NCBI GenBank assembly: GCA_003157015.1
Contig: PMIJ01000126.1
Coordinates: 1-37,334, forward strand
DNA length: 37,334 nucleotides
Source of the DNA: Bacteroidales bacterium
GTDB taxonomy: Bacteria; Bacteroidota; Bacteroidia; Bacteroidales; VadinHA17
Direction of reading: 5' to 3'
In this document: positions 17,620-25,029 of the stretch, piece by piece
Numbering within the stretch: position 1 is the stretch's first letter
How the letters are laid out: every line of letters starts with the position of its first letter
The notes under the pieces: generated by a model
Databases searched by the model: none
The model's input: the letters and a program-made list of their open reading frames with translations, nothing else
What the model was told of the DNA's origin: nothing
Made by a program: the position numbers and the translations under genes

Positions 17620-17720
17620 ACCTCATCCCCCATTCCCCCTTCTTCCAAGAGAGAAGGGGGTAACCAAATGATCTTTATGTTTTTAGCCCCTTCCTCCTGG
17701 GGGAGGGGTTGGGGAGAGGT
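17620..17720. repeat. CCTCATCCCC-type palindromic repeat, copy B
   Basis: Same layout and orientation as the copy at 16427-16526: starts ACCTCATCCCCCATTCCCCC, contains a CCCCCTTCT...AGAAGGGGG hairpin, and ends GGGGTTGGGGAGAGGT. The central spacers differ. The two copies bracket the guaD/DNA glycosylase pair. Confidence 0.85.
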
Positions 17721-17833
17721 AATAGGATATAATTAAAATCAGAAAGCTGATCTTTCAGGAGGTAAAATTAATCTACTTTTGCATAACAAAAATAAAATCT
17801 GCAGAGATTTCTTTTTTTTTAGAAAATATGTTG

Positions 17834-17841
17834 TATTTTTG
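17834..17841 (+). promoter_or_regulatory. Candidate -7 box of the rplM ribosomal operon
   Basis: TATTTTTG matches TAnnTTTG. TTTC at 17808-17811 is an acceptable -33 box with a 22-nt spacer. The predicted leader to the GTG start at 17906 is about 58 nt. A second match, TACTTTTG, lies at 17774-17781. Confidence 0.45.
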
Positions 17842-17905
17842 CAGACCCCAAAATAATGGGCTAATTACATTAAATATAAGTACATCAATTTAAAAATAAG
17901 AACTA

Positions 17906-18349
17906 GTGAACACCTTAAGCTATAAAACAGTTTCAGCAAATAAAGCTACTGTAAACAAGGAGTGGGTAATTATTGATGCTGAAGGCAAGGTTCTTGGCAG
18001 ACTTGCATCAGTTGTGGCCTCAATGCTCAGAGGAAAGCATAAAACCGACTTTACACCTCATGTTGATTGTGGCGACAATGTTGTAGTAATCAATGCAGAA
18101 AAGATCGATCTGACAGGTGAAAAATGGTCAGATAAAGTCTATGTCAGGCATACCGGTTACCCCGGAGGTCAGAGATTTACGACTGCTGAAGCGCTGTTGA
18201 AGAAGAATCCCATCGGGCTGGTAGAGAAAGCTGTAAAAGGTATGTTGCCAAAGAACAGGCTTGGGAGCGCACTTTTCAGAAATTTGCATGTTTATGCAGG
18301 AAGTGAACATCCACATGAAGCACAGAAACCTAAAAAAATTGAACTTTAA
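17906..18349 (+). CDS. rplM: Large ribosomal subunit protein L13 (uL13)
   Basis: An early-assembling 23S rRNA-binding protein of the large subunit. The 147 residues contain the family signature [16 protein letters not shown], then [17 protein letters not shown], and GMLPKNRLG near residue 110. It starts with GTG, giving the N-terminus [18 protein letters not shown]; this matches what I recall of Bacteroidota L13 proteins, and no ATG fits the conserved start. It leads the rplM-rpsI-rpsB-tsf block and is 19 nt from rpsI. Confidence 0.97.
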   Translation: MNTLSYKTVSANKATVNKEWVIIDAEGKVLGRLASVVASMLRGKHKTDFTPHVDCGDNVVVINAEKIDLTGEKWSDKVYVRHTGYPGGQRFTTAEALLKKNPIGLVEKAVKGMLPKNRLGSALFRNLHVYAGSEHPHEAQKPKKIEL

Positions 18350-18368
18350 AATATTTTAAGCAAGATAA

Positions 18369-18755
18369 ATGGAAACAATCAATGCTCTTGGAAGAAGAAA
18401 AGCAGCTGTAGCCCGGGTATATTTGAGCGATGGCAAAGGTAAAATTACTGTTAACGGCAGAGATTACAAAGAATATTTTGGTGCTGAAACACTTCAGTAT
18501 GTTGTTACACAGCCCCTGGTTCTTATGAATGCCGTTGAAAAGTATGATATCAATGTCAATCTCGATGGTGGTGGTGTAAAAGGCCAGGCCGAAGCTTTGC
18601 GTCTTGGAATAACAAGAGCCCTTATCATGATGGATGCCGAATGCAAAGGCAAACTCAAAGCCGAAGGATTCGTAACTCGCGATCCGCGTGAAGTTGAACG
18701 GAAAAAACCAGGGCAGCCAAAAGCCCGCAGGAGATTCCAGTTCAGTAAACGTTAG
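18369..18755 (+). CDS. rpsI: Small ribosomal subunit protein S9 (uS9)
   Basis: Small-subunit protein of 128 residues whose basic C-terminal tail reaches the P-site tRNA. It begins with INALGRRKAAVARVYL, carries GGGVKGQAEALRLGI in the middle and ends with the invariant basic tail RRFQFSKR, all family hallmarks. The pairing with L13 is conserved across bacteria. The gap to rpsB is longer than expected (117 bases) and contains a palindromic repeat. Confidence 0.97.
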   Translation: METINALGRRKAAVARVYLSDGKGKITVNGRDYKEYFGAETLQYVVTQPLVLMNAVEKYDINVNLDGGGVKGQAEALRLGITRALIMMDAECKGKLKAEGFVTRDPREVERKKPGQPKARRRFQFSKR

Positions 18756-18796
18756 AATTAAAAAAACAGTCGTTATAGATGCAAGTTTAGTATCTA

Positions 18797-18839
18797 AATT
18801 GTGAAGACTCCCGCCAGCTGGCGGGGCTACTTTGCAATT
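18797..18839. repeat. CCGCCAGCTGGCGG palindrome inside the ribosomal gene block
   Basis: A perfect 16-nt palindrome CCCGCCAGCTGGCGGG (18810-18825) is flanked by imperfect outer arms (AATTGTGAAG and CTTTGCAATT), making a long hairpin between rpsI and rpsB. The same core with one change recurs at 26107-26122. No U-run follows, so it is not a standard terminator; it could be an inserted repeat or an mRNA processing site. Confidence 0.8.
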
Positions 18840-18872
18840 GATTGAAAGAATGTAAACTTAAAAAACCAAAAA

Positions 18873-19760
18873 ATGCCTAGAACAAATTTCAAAGAATTAC
18901 TTGATGCCGGTGTTCATTTCGGACACCTTAAAAGAAAGTGGAATCCGGCTATGGCTCCTTATATTTTTATGGAGCGCAACGGTATACACATTATTGATCT
19001 TGAGAAAACAGCTGTTAAAATTGATGAAGCTGCTTCAGCAATGAAACACATTGCCAAATCTGGCAAAAAAGTGCTGTTCGTAGCAACTAAGAAACAGGCA
19101 AAAGAGATTGTCGCCGAAAAAGTCAAAGCAGTTAATATGCCTTATGTTACAGAACGCTGGCCCGGTGGCATGCTTACCAACTTCCCGACTATCCGTAAGG
19201 CTGTTAAGAAAATGTCTTCAATCGACAAAATGGCTACAGACGGAACTTTTCTGAACCTTTCAAAGCGTGAGAGATTACAGGTTACCAGGCAAAGAGCCAA
19301 ACTTGAAAAAACACTTGGAAGCATAATAGATCTTACCAGACTCCCGTCAGCGCTATTTATTGTTGATGTCACAAAGGAACATATTGCCGTCAGAGAAGCA
19401 AAAAGACTCGGAATTCCGGTTTTTGCAATGGTTGATACCAATTCAGATCCTTCCGATATAGAATTCCCGATTCCGGCAAATGACGATGCTTCTAAGTCGA
19501 TATCATTGATTGTCGGCATATTGTGCCAGGCAATTGAAGAGGGACTTAATGAGAGAAAAATCGAAAAAGACAAAGAACCTCAGCAGAAAGACAAAAAAGT
19601 AATGCGGAGAGAGCTTGAAACAAAAGATATTCCTGCTGCTATTATTGAAGCAATCGTTGAGGAGGAAGAAGAGGTCGAAGTTGATGACGAAGTTGCAGAC
19701 GAATCAGATGAAGATGAAGATATCGTGAAGGTAATTGATGAGACAGAAGAAGAATTGTAA
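18873..19760 (+). CDS. rpsB: Small ribosomal subunit protein S2 (uS2) with acidic C-terminal tail
   Basis: Protein of 295 residues. Residues 1 to about 225 form the S2 domain: GVHFGHLKRKWNPAM at the N-terminus, the YVTERWPGGMLTNF motif, RLPSALFIVDV and PVFAMVDTNSDP. The last 65 residues are an extension absent from E. coli S2 (241 residues): first a charged helical segment, then a strongly acidic tail rich in Glu and Asp (about 262-295). Such tails occur in other Bacteroidota S2 proteins. Bacteroidota translation initiates largely without Shine-Dalgarno pairing, and S2 sits near the mRNA exit, so a role of the tail there is an inference. tsf follows 34 bases later. Confidence 0.97.
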   Translation: MPRTNFKELLDAGVHFGHLKRKWNPAMAPYIFMERNGIHIIDLEKTAVKIDEAASAMKHIAKSGKKVLFVATKKQAKEIVAEKVKAVNMPYVTERWPGGMLTNFPTIRKAVKKMSSIDKMATDGTFLNLSKRERLQVTRQRAKLEKTLGSIIDLTRLPSALFIVDVTKEHIAVREAKRLGIPVFAMVDTNSDPSDIEFPIPANDDASKSISLIVGILCQAIEEGLNERKIEKDKEPQQKDKKVMRRELETKDIPAAIIEAIVEEEEEVEVDDEVADESDEDEDIVKVIDETEEEL

Positions 19761-19794
19761 AAAATATTAAATCATAACTTAGAAAGGTATAATT

Positions 19795-20625
19795 ATGGCT
19801 GCTATAAATGCTGCTGATGTTGCAAAACTAAGAAGAGTTACTCTGGCAGGGATGATGGACTGTAAAAAAGCTCTTGAAGAGTCCGAAGGTAACTTTGATA
19901 AAGCCATCGAAATAATTCGTAAGAAGGGACAGGCGGTTGCCAACAAACGGGCCGATAAAGAAGCTTCCGAAGGAGTCGTACTGTCAAAAGTCTCTTCTGA
20001 TGGAACAGCCGGTGCAATGATCGTACTTAACAGCGAAACAGACTTTGTCGCAAAGAATGCTGACTTCATGGCTCTGGCAAATAAAATTCTCGATATCGCG
20101 GTTATTAAAAAACCCGGAAGCCTTGACGAACTTAAATCACTTCCTATGGATGGTGGCAAAGTTGGAGAAAAAGTGGTTGAATATGTAGGTATAATTGGCG
20201 AGAAACTGGATCTTTCTTATTATGAAAAGATCGAAGCAGCTCATGTCCAGGCTTATATTCACCCTGGTAACAGGCTTGCCACACTCGTTGGTTTTACAAA
20301 ATCAGGAGCCAATGTCCAGGTTTATAAAGATGTAGCAATGCAGATTGCTGCAATGAATCCGGTTGCTGTCGATAAAGATTTTGTAAAACCTGAGACTATT
20401 GCACAGGAGCTCGAAATCGGAAAAGAACAGGCAAGACGTGACGGGAAACCTGAAGAAATGCTTGATAAGATCGCACAAGGCAAACTTGCTAAATTCTTCA
20501 AGGAAAGCACACTTCTGAATCAGGATTTCATAAAGGATAACAAGATGACCATTAAACAGTATCTTCAATCTGCCAGTAAAGACCTTACAGTAACAGAATT
20601 CAAACGCTATTCTTTAAATTTATAA
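19795..20625 (+). CDS. tsf: Translation elongation factor Ts
   Basis: Nucleotide exchange factor for EF-Tu in the cytosol. The 276 residues open with the UBA-like N-terminal domain (VAKLRRVTLAGMMDCKKAL, the EF-Ts signature) followed by the core with MIVLNSETDFVAKN, which contains the TDFV motif that contacts EF-Tu, and a C-terminal core repeat ending in LTVTEFKRYSL. Length matches the Bacteroidota form. It ends the ribosomal block and is followed 26 nt later by a strong hairpin terminator. Confidence 0.97.
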   Translation: MAAINAADVAKLRRVTLAGMMDCKKALEESEGNFDKAIEIIRKKGQAVANKRADKEASEGVVLSKVSSDGTAGAMIVLNSETDFVAKNADFMALANKILDIAVIKKPGSLDELKSLPMDGGKVGEKVVEYVGIIGEKLDLSYYEKIEAAHVQAYIHPGNRLATLVGFTKSGANVQVYKDVAMQIAAMNPVAVDKDFVKPETIAQELEIGKEQARRDGKPEEMLDKIAQGKLAKFFKESTLLNQDFIKDNKMTIKQYLQSASKDLTVTEFKRYSLNL

Positions 20626-20651
20626 TACGTAGGTTCATATTTCAATATCTG

Positions 20652-20678
20652 GTGGCGCTTCAGGGCGCCACTTTTTTT
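20652..20678 (+). terminator. Rho-independent terminator after tsf
   Basis: Stem GTGGCGC (20652-20658) pairs with GCGCCAC (20665-20671) around a 6-nt loop and is followed directly by seven T residues. It separates the rplM-tsf block from the sugar transporter gene. Confidence 0.9.
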
Positions 20679-20740
20679 GTACCATGCCCTTCCAGGATCG
20701 CTCCGTCATTGACAGTGCAAATAAGAAAAACGTTTTTTCA

Positions 20741-20771
20741 TTAGTTTAATTCAATTAGTTTAATAAATTTG
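20741..20771 (+). promoter_or_regulatory. Candidate promoter for the MFS-ROK unit
   Basis: TTAG (20741-20744, one mismatch from TTTG), a 19-nt spacer, then TAAATTTG (20764-20771). The ATG at 20826 is about 50 nt downstream. Together with the tsf terminator this makes the sugar genes an independent unit. Confidence 0.45.
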
Positions 20772-20825
20772 TTCATTGCATTTAATAAAACAATTTACTT
20801 ATCCATAACGAAAAAAACCCACTAA

Positions 20826-22190
20826 ATGAAAGAACAATCAAATAGCAATCTACGGATGGGAATGACCCTAATGTTAATGATCTTCTTTATTTTCGGATTC
20901 ATTACCAATTTCAACATTGCTTTAAAAGATCAGGTTCAGGCAACCTTTCACCTGAGCAACTTCATGGCAAATCTTGTCAATGGAGTATTCTTTTTCGCAT
21001 ATTTTGCATTTTCGTTTGTATGCGGAAAAATTATTAAGAAAACAGGTTATAAGATGGGGCTTATAATCGGGTTACTCCTTATAAGTATAGGTAGCTTTTT
21101 ATTCTATCCTGCTGTAGCTGTACCTTCATATGCACTTTTCCTCTGTGCAGTTTTTGTTATGGCAACAGGAGTAGTTTTTCTTCAGACTGCCGCAAATCCT
21201 TATGTTGCTGCACTCGGTTCAGAAAATACAGCTTCATCAAGGCTTAATCTGGCTCAGGCATTAAACGGATTAGCTACTACGGTCGCTCCTTTTGTTGTTG
21301 GAATTTTAGTTCTTACACCTGCTGCAATCGCAATGGGACCAACCGCTGTACAGACTCCATTCCTTATAATCGGAGGAATTGTATTATTGATTGCATTAGC
21401 TATTTACTTCATGAAACTTCCTGAAATAATTGGTGGGGAAGAAGTAGTTGGCAGGAAGAGCATCTGGAAGCATACCCATGTTTTATTAGGCGCTCTTGCA
21501 ATTTTCTTTTATGTTGGTGCTGAAGTTGGTATTTCGACAGCAGTAGTTCCATATTTAAGAGAGAGTAAATGGGCTATTGGTGAAGCTGCCAAATTAGCTG
21601 CCATGTATTGGGGTGGTGCTATGGTTGGCCGTTTCCTTGGATCTATTAACCTAAGCGCTATGGAGCAAAAAAAGAAATTCATGTACTCGGGCGCTGTAAT
21701 TATACTGGCATTTTTTGTAGGCTGGTTAGTAACAAGTAGCCAGATAAAAGATGGTGCTTTTGTTTTCAATTCTCAGCCTGTAAACGGTCTTATATTCCTG
21801 GGTATTGCTATTGTTAACTTCCTGGCAATGACCTTCTCAAAAGGGAAAACAAATGTTATGCTTGGGGTATTTGCTATTATTGCGGCAGTTTTAGTATTTT
21901 CTGCAACAGTTCTTGGTGCCAGTGTTGGTATCTGGGCACTTCTTTCGATAGGTTTCTTTAACTCAATTATGTTCCCGAATATTTTTGCACTGGGAGTTAA
22001 AAATCTTGACAACTTTGAGATGCCAATGGCTTCAGGGATTATCAATACTATGATCGTAGGTGGATCAGTGATTCCTTTGTTGATGGGCTATTTCACTGAT
22101 AGTATAAGTGTTCGCGCTGCTTTGTTGGTGCCTCTTGTATCTTACCTCTACATTGTCTTCTTTGCTTTTAAGGGAAGCAAAACCAAATAG
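20826..22190 (+). CDS. Sugar:H+ symporter of the FucP/NagP-like major facilitator family
   Basis: Inner-membrane transporter of 454 residues with 12 predicted membrane spans. The N-terminal span with FIFGFITNFNIALKDQV and the later VFLQTAANPYVAALG match the FucP/glucose-galactose/NagP branch of MFS. The conserved acidic residue in the first helix region of FucP appears here as D in ALKDQ. Substrate is a hexose or N-acetylhexosamine by family; glucose is a reasonable guess because a glucokinase-like ROK gene follows 109 nt later. Import by H+ symport followed by ATP-dependent phosphorylation would be the pathway. Confidence 0.88.
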   Translation: MKEQSNSNLRMGMTLMLMIFFIFGFITNFNIALKDQVQATFHLSNFMANLVNGVFFFAYFAFSFVCGKIIKKTGYKMGLIIGLLLISIGSFLFYPAVAVPSYALFLCAVFVMATGVVFLQTAANPYVAALGSENTASSRLNLAQALNGLATTVAPFVVGILVLTPAAIAMGPTAVQTPFLIIGGIVLLIALAIYFMKLPEIIGGEEVVGRKSIWKHTHVLLGALAIFFYVGAEVGISTAVVPYLRESKWAIGEAAKLAAMYWGGAMVGRFLGSINLSAMEQKKKFMYSGAVIILAFFVGWLVTSSQIKDGAFVFNSQPVNGLIFLGIAIVNFLAMTFSKGKTNVMLGVFAIIAAVLVFSATVLGASVGIWALLSIGFFNSIMFPNIFALGVKNLDNFEMPMASGIINTMIVGGSVIPLLMGYFTDSISVRAALLVPLVSYLYIVFFAFKGSKTK

Positions 22191-22299
22191 ATTGAATTAA
22201 ATTGATTGAAAAACTGACATAAATAGTAATTATTAAATAAAACTCTGTTTGTGTCTGTTTATTCAATATAATTTTTTACTTATTTTAAAAACTATAAAA

Positions 22300-23328
22300 A
22301 TGAAAAGGGTATCAATTGGAATTGATATAGGTGGAACAAATACCGCAATCGGAGTAGTTGACAGCGAAGGTAACGTGCTGTATGAAAGAAAACCACAAAT
22401 GCCAACTCCACAGAAATCAGAAAACCCAGGTATGACTCAGGCGGTGTCTGATACATTAGTAAGCAAATACGTCAGCGATCTGACTGCTGAAATTAAAAAA
22501 GCCATTGAAGTTGTAAAACAGATAAATCCCCAGATAGAAGTGATAGGTATTGGGATTGGGGCACCGAATGCAAATTACTACACAGGAACAATCGAATATG
22601 CTCCGAATCTGCCATTTGTGGGTGTTGTTAATTTTGCTTCACTCATTCATAGAAATTTTTCTGAATTTAAATTTGTAAAATTAACTAATGACGCCAATGC
22701 AGCTGCCCTTGGGGAGATGATCTACGGTGGTGCAAAAGGGATGAAGAATTTTGCGATGATGACTATCGGCACCGGACTTGGAAGCGGGCTGATTGTTAAT
22801 GGCGACCTGGTTTACGGTTCAGATGGCTTTGCTGGTGAGTGCGGACATGTAACTGTTGTACCTCAAGGACGTCTCTGCGGTTGCGGAGGTCTCGGCCATC
22901 TGGAAGCTTATTGTTCAGCTACAGGTATCAAGCGTACAGTTTACGAGCTCCTTGCAAAATATAATCCGTCAGAAAGCCCGCTTTTGAATATCCCTATGAG
23001 CGAAATGTCATCAAAAATTGTTTTTGATGCAGCTGAAAAAGGAGATAGTATTGCTAAAGAGGTTTTCCAGATAACCGGAGAAGTGCTTGGCCGTGCCTTA
23101 GCCGATACTGTTCACTATCTGAGCCCGGAAGCAATATTCCTTTTCGGAGGTGCAGCAGCAGCCGGTGATTATATTTTTAAACCCACTAAAGAGAGTATGG
23201 AACGCCACCTGATGCCCGTATTCCGTAATAAAGTCAAAATCCTTCCGTCAGAGTTAAAAGAAAGTTCTGCAGCTATTCTTGGAGCAAGTGCCCTCGTATG
23301 GAAGGAGATCGAGAAAAACAAACAGTAG
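22300..23328 (+). CDS. ROK-family sugar kinase, glucokinase-like
   Basis: Cytosolic kinase of 342 residues with the actin-like ATPase fold. The phosphate-1 motif is GIDIGGTNTAIGVV, the catalytic aspartate is in LTNDANAAALGE, and GTGLGSGLIVNG is the phosphate-2 region. The ROK zinc-binding segment reads CGH-x8-GRLCGCGGLGHLE: it keeps the first histidine and two cysteines, but the usual final cysteine before the LE is histidine. There is no DNA-binding HTH, so it is an enzyme, not a repressor. I use ATG 22300; an upstream GTG start at 22249 would add 17 hydrophobic residues with no family match. It forms a unit with the preceding transporter; likely substrate glucose. Confidence 0.88.
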   Translation: MKRVSIGIDIGGTNTAIGVVDSEGNVLYERKPQMPTPQKSENPGMTQAVSDTLVSKYVSDLTAEIKKAIEVVKQINPQIEVIGIGIGAPNANYYTGTIEYAPNLPFVGVVNFASLIHRNFSEFKFVKLTNDANAAALGEMIYGGAKGMKNFAMMTIGTGLGSGLIVNGDLVYGSDGFAGECGHVTVVPQGRLCGCGGLGHLEAYCSATGIKRTVYELLAKYNPSESPLLNIPMSEMSSKIVFDAAEKGDSIAKEVFQITGEVLGRALADTVHYLSPEAIFLFGGAAAAGDYIFKPTKESMERHLMPVFRNKVKILPSELKESSAAILGASALVWKEIEKNKQ

Positions 23329-23675
23329 ATCATATCTCAAGATAGAGAAGATTATATTCAAAAGAACATCCCTGATCAATTGCATCTGGCCGGGTTTTTT
23401 TTTGAAGAAGATGTCAAAAAAGTCCTCAGTGGCACTCTGTGAAACCTCTGTGCCCCTCTGTGTAAGTTCTTAATATATTGTTACACAGAGATCCACAGAG
23501 AATGCACAGAGTTACACAGAGAAAAATACAATATTGTGTCTGATTTTTAGACATCCCCCAAAAGAAACAATGCAATCTCTCATCTATAATTAATAACTTC
23601 TTTATAATTACCTGCGGATTTACTAAATTCGTTGCGTTCTATCTTCTAAAGTAATAAACCTTACCTATAAATTAT
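23329..23675. other. Gene-free region between the ROK kinase gene and pyrH
   Basis: No coding region is supported in these 347 bases. They contain a T-run at about 23395-23403 that could end ROK transcription (the hairpin before it is weak), the CTCTGTG/CACAGAG inverted repeat, and the AT-rich pyrH leader. Confidence 0.6.
23435..23521. repeat. CTCTGTG / CACAGAG inverted repeat cluster
   Basis: Three CTCTGTG units (23435, 23446, 23456) on the left face four CACAGAG units (23484, 23494, 23505, 23515) on the right, around an AT-rich centre. Units are spaced 10-11 nt apart, so the two arms can pair in register as a long imperfect hairpin. It is a relative in design of the CTTTGTG element at 12475-12553. 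Confidence 0.85.
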
Positions 23676-24383
23676 ATGAGATATTCCAGAATTCTTTTGA
23701 AACTTAGCGGCGAATCATTGGCCGGAAACGGGAACCAGGGAATCAGCGATTCAGTTCTTGAAGAATATTCAAAACAGGTTATTGAAGTTATAAATAAAGG
23801 TTGTGAAGTGGCGATTGTTGTCGGGGGCGGGAATATCTTTCGTGGTTTAAGAGGAACTGAATCAGGATTTGACCGGTTAAAAGGCGATCAGATGGGGATG
23901 CTTGCAACTGTAATCAACAGCCTTGCCCTGGAAGGCGCCATAATAAGGCTTGGGTACAAAGCAAAAGTGTTCACTTCAATCAGGATGGAACCAGTTGGAG
24001 AACTCTATAACAGGGACAAAGTACTGGAAGCAATGAAAAACAAAACTGTCTGTATCCTTTCGGGAGGCACCGGCAATCCTTTCTTTACAACTGATACAGC
24101 TGCAGCCCTGAGAGCTGTTGAAATCGGTGCTGATGTTCTCTTAAAGGGCACCAGGGTGGATGGAGTTTACACCGCAGACCCGGAAAAAGACCCGACCGCC
24201 AGAAAATTTGACAAAATTTCTTTTGAAGAAGTTATTGGACAAAAACTTAAAGTTATGGATTCCACAGCTTTTACTATGTGCCGGGATAACAATATGCCTC
24301 TTGTGGTTTTCGATATGAATAAAACCGGAAATCTGAATAAACTGATTGATGGAGACACAATCGGAACTCTTGTAACCAATTGA
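23676..24383 (+). CDS. pyrH: UMP kinase
   Basis: Phosphorylates UMP to UDP in pyrimidine nucleotide synthesis; bacterial enzymes are hexamers of the amino-acid-kinase fold. The 235 residues show the nucleotide-binding start RILLKLSGESLAG, VVGGGNIFRG (the GGGN-x-FRG motif), ILSGGTGNPFFTTDTAAALRA and the signature GVYTADPEKDPTARKFD. Length equals the family norm. It is followed after 63 nt by frr, a gene order widely conserved in bacteria; here tsf is separated from them by the sugar genes. Confidence 0.97.
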   Translation: MRYSRILLKLSGESLAGNGNQGISDSVLEEYSKQVIEVINKGCEVAIVVGGGNIFRGLRGTESGFDRLKGDQMGMLATVINSLALEGAIIRLGYKAKVFTSIRMEPVGELYNRDKVLEAMKNKTVCILSGGTGNPFFTTDTAAALRAVEIGADVLLKGTRVDGVYTADPEKDPTARKFDKISFEEVIGQKLKVMDSTAFTMCRDNNMPLVVFDMNKTGNLNKLIDGDTIGTLVTN

Positions 24384-24391
24384 CCAGGCTA

Positions 24392-24420
24392 TTGTCATTC
24401 CGTCTATTTTACTATTTTTG
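24392..24420 (+). promoter_or_regulatory. Candidate frr promoter
   Basis: TTG (24392-24394), then TATTTTTG (24413-24420), which matches TAnnTTTG exactly with an 18-nt spacer. The ATG of frr is 27 nt beyond. frr may thus have its own promoter in addition to read-through from pyrH. Confidence 0.45.
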
Positions 24421-24446
24421 TTGTACAACTCTCTAACCTGAACCTT

Positions 24447-25010
24447 ATGAATGAAGAAACAGAACTGATAACTGAAGAGACGAAGGAAAGAATGGAAAAA
24501 GCCCTTGAGCATCTTGAACATGAACTTGCCCGTCTGCGTGCAGGAAGATCTAATCCTGCTCTTCTGGATGGTATTACAGTTGACTATTATGGAGTGAATT
24601 CTCCACTGACCCAGGTTTCCAATATAAATACACCCGATCCAAAAACGATTCTTATACAACCCTGGGAAAAAAATATGCTCGGCCCGATAGAAAAAGCAAT
24701 AATGGCTGCCAATATTGGCCTCACACCTGTAAATAACGGAGAAGTTATCCGTATAAATATACCACCGCTGACGGAAGAAAGAAGACATCAGCTTGTTAAA
24801 CAGGTCAGGAACGAAGGAGAAACAGCCAAGATCAGCATCCGTACTGCAAGGAAATGGGCAAACGATGAGTTGAAGCAATTACTTAAAGACGGATTGCCTG
24901 AAGATCTTGAAAAAGAAGCTGTCGAAATAGTTCAGGAAATGACCCATTCCTATAACACAAAAATTGATAAGGTGATGGCAACCAAGGAGAAGGATGTAAT
25001 GACAGTATAG
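24447..25010 (+). CDS. frr: Ribosome recycling factor
   Basis: With EF-G it splits post-termination ribosomes. The 187 residues fit the family length of about 185. It has the three-helix-bundle segments MEKALEHLEHELARLRAGRSNP and VRNEGETAKISIRTARKWAN, and between them the compact beta domain containing YYGVNSPLTQVSNI and the PPLTEERR loop. All family motifs are present. It converges with a radical SAM gene, with 19 nt between their stops and no visible terminator. Confidence 0.97.
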   Translation: MNEETELITEETKERMEKALEHLEHELARLRAGRSNPALLDGITVDYYGVNSPLTQVSNINTPDPKTILIQPWEKNMLGPIEKAIMAANIGLTPVNNGEVIRINIPPLTEERRHQLVKQVRNEGETAKISIRTARKWANDELKQLLKDGLPEDLEKEAVEIVQEMTHSYNTKIDKVMATKEKDVMTV

Positions 25011-25029
25011 GTTTTGCCCCCCTTCATGG

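Larger units (their letters stand above)
17521..17905. other. Divergent intergenic region between guaD and rplM
   Basis: No gene is seen in these 385 bases. They hold copy B of the CCTCATCCCC repeat (17620-17720), two TAnnTTTG boxes (17774-17781 and 17834-17841) and the roughly 60-nt leader of the rplM operon. Confidence 0.6.

Noticed and set aside
19142..20159. Minus-strand frames opposite rpsB and tsf
   Set aside because: Both are shadows of conserved translation genes with strong codon bias.
22249..22299. GTG start for the ROK kinase adding 17 residues
   Set aside because: The extension is hydrophobic and unrelated to ROK N-termini; ATG 22300 leads straight into the GIDIGGTN motif.
24141..24878. 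Long open frame of 245 codons on the minus strand across pyrH and frr
   Set aside because: It is antisense to two clearly recognised essential genes, is rich in cysteine, phenylalanine and serine as expected for a shadow frame, and has no family resemblance.
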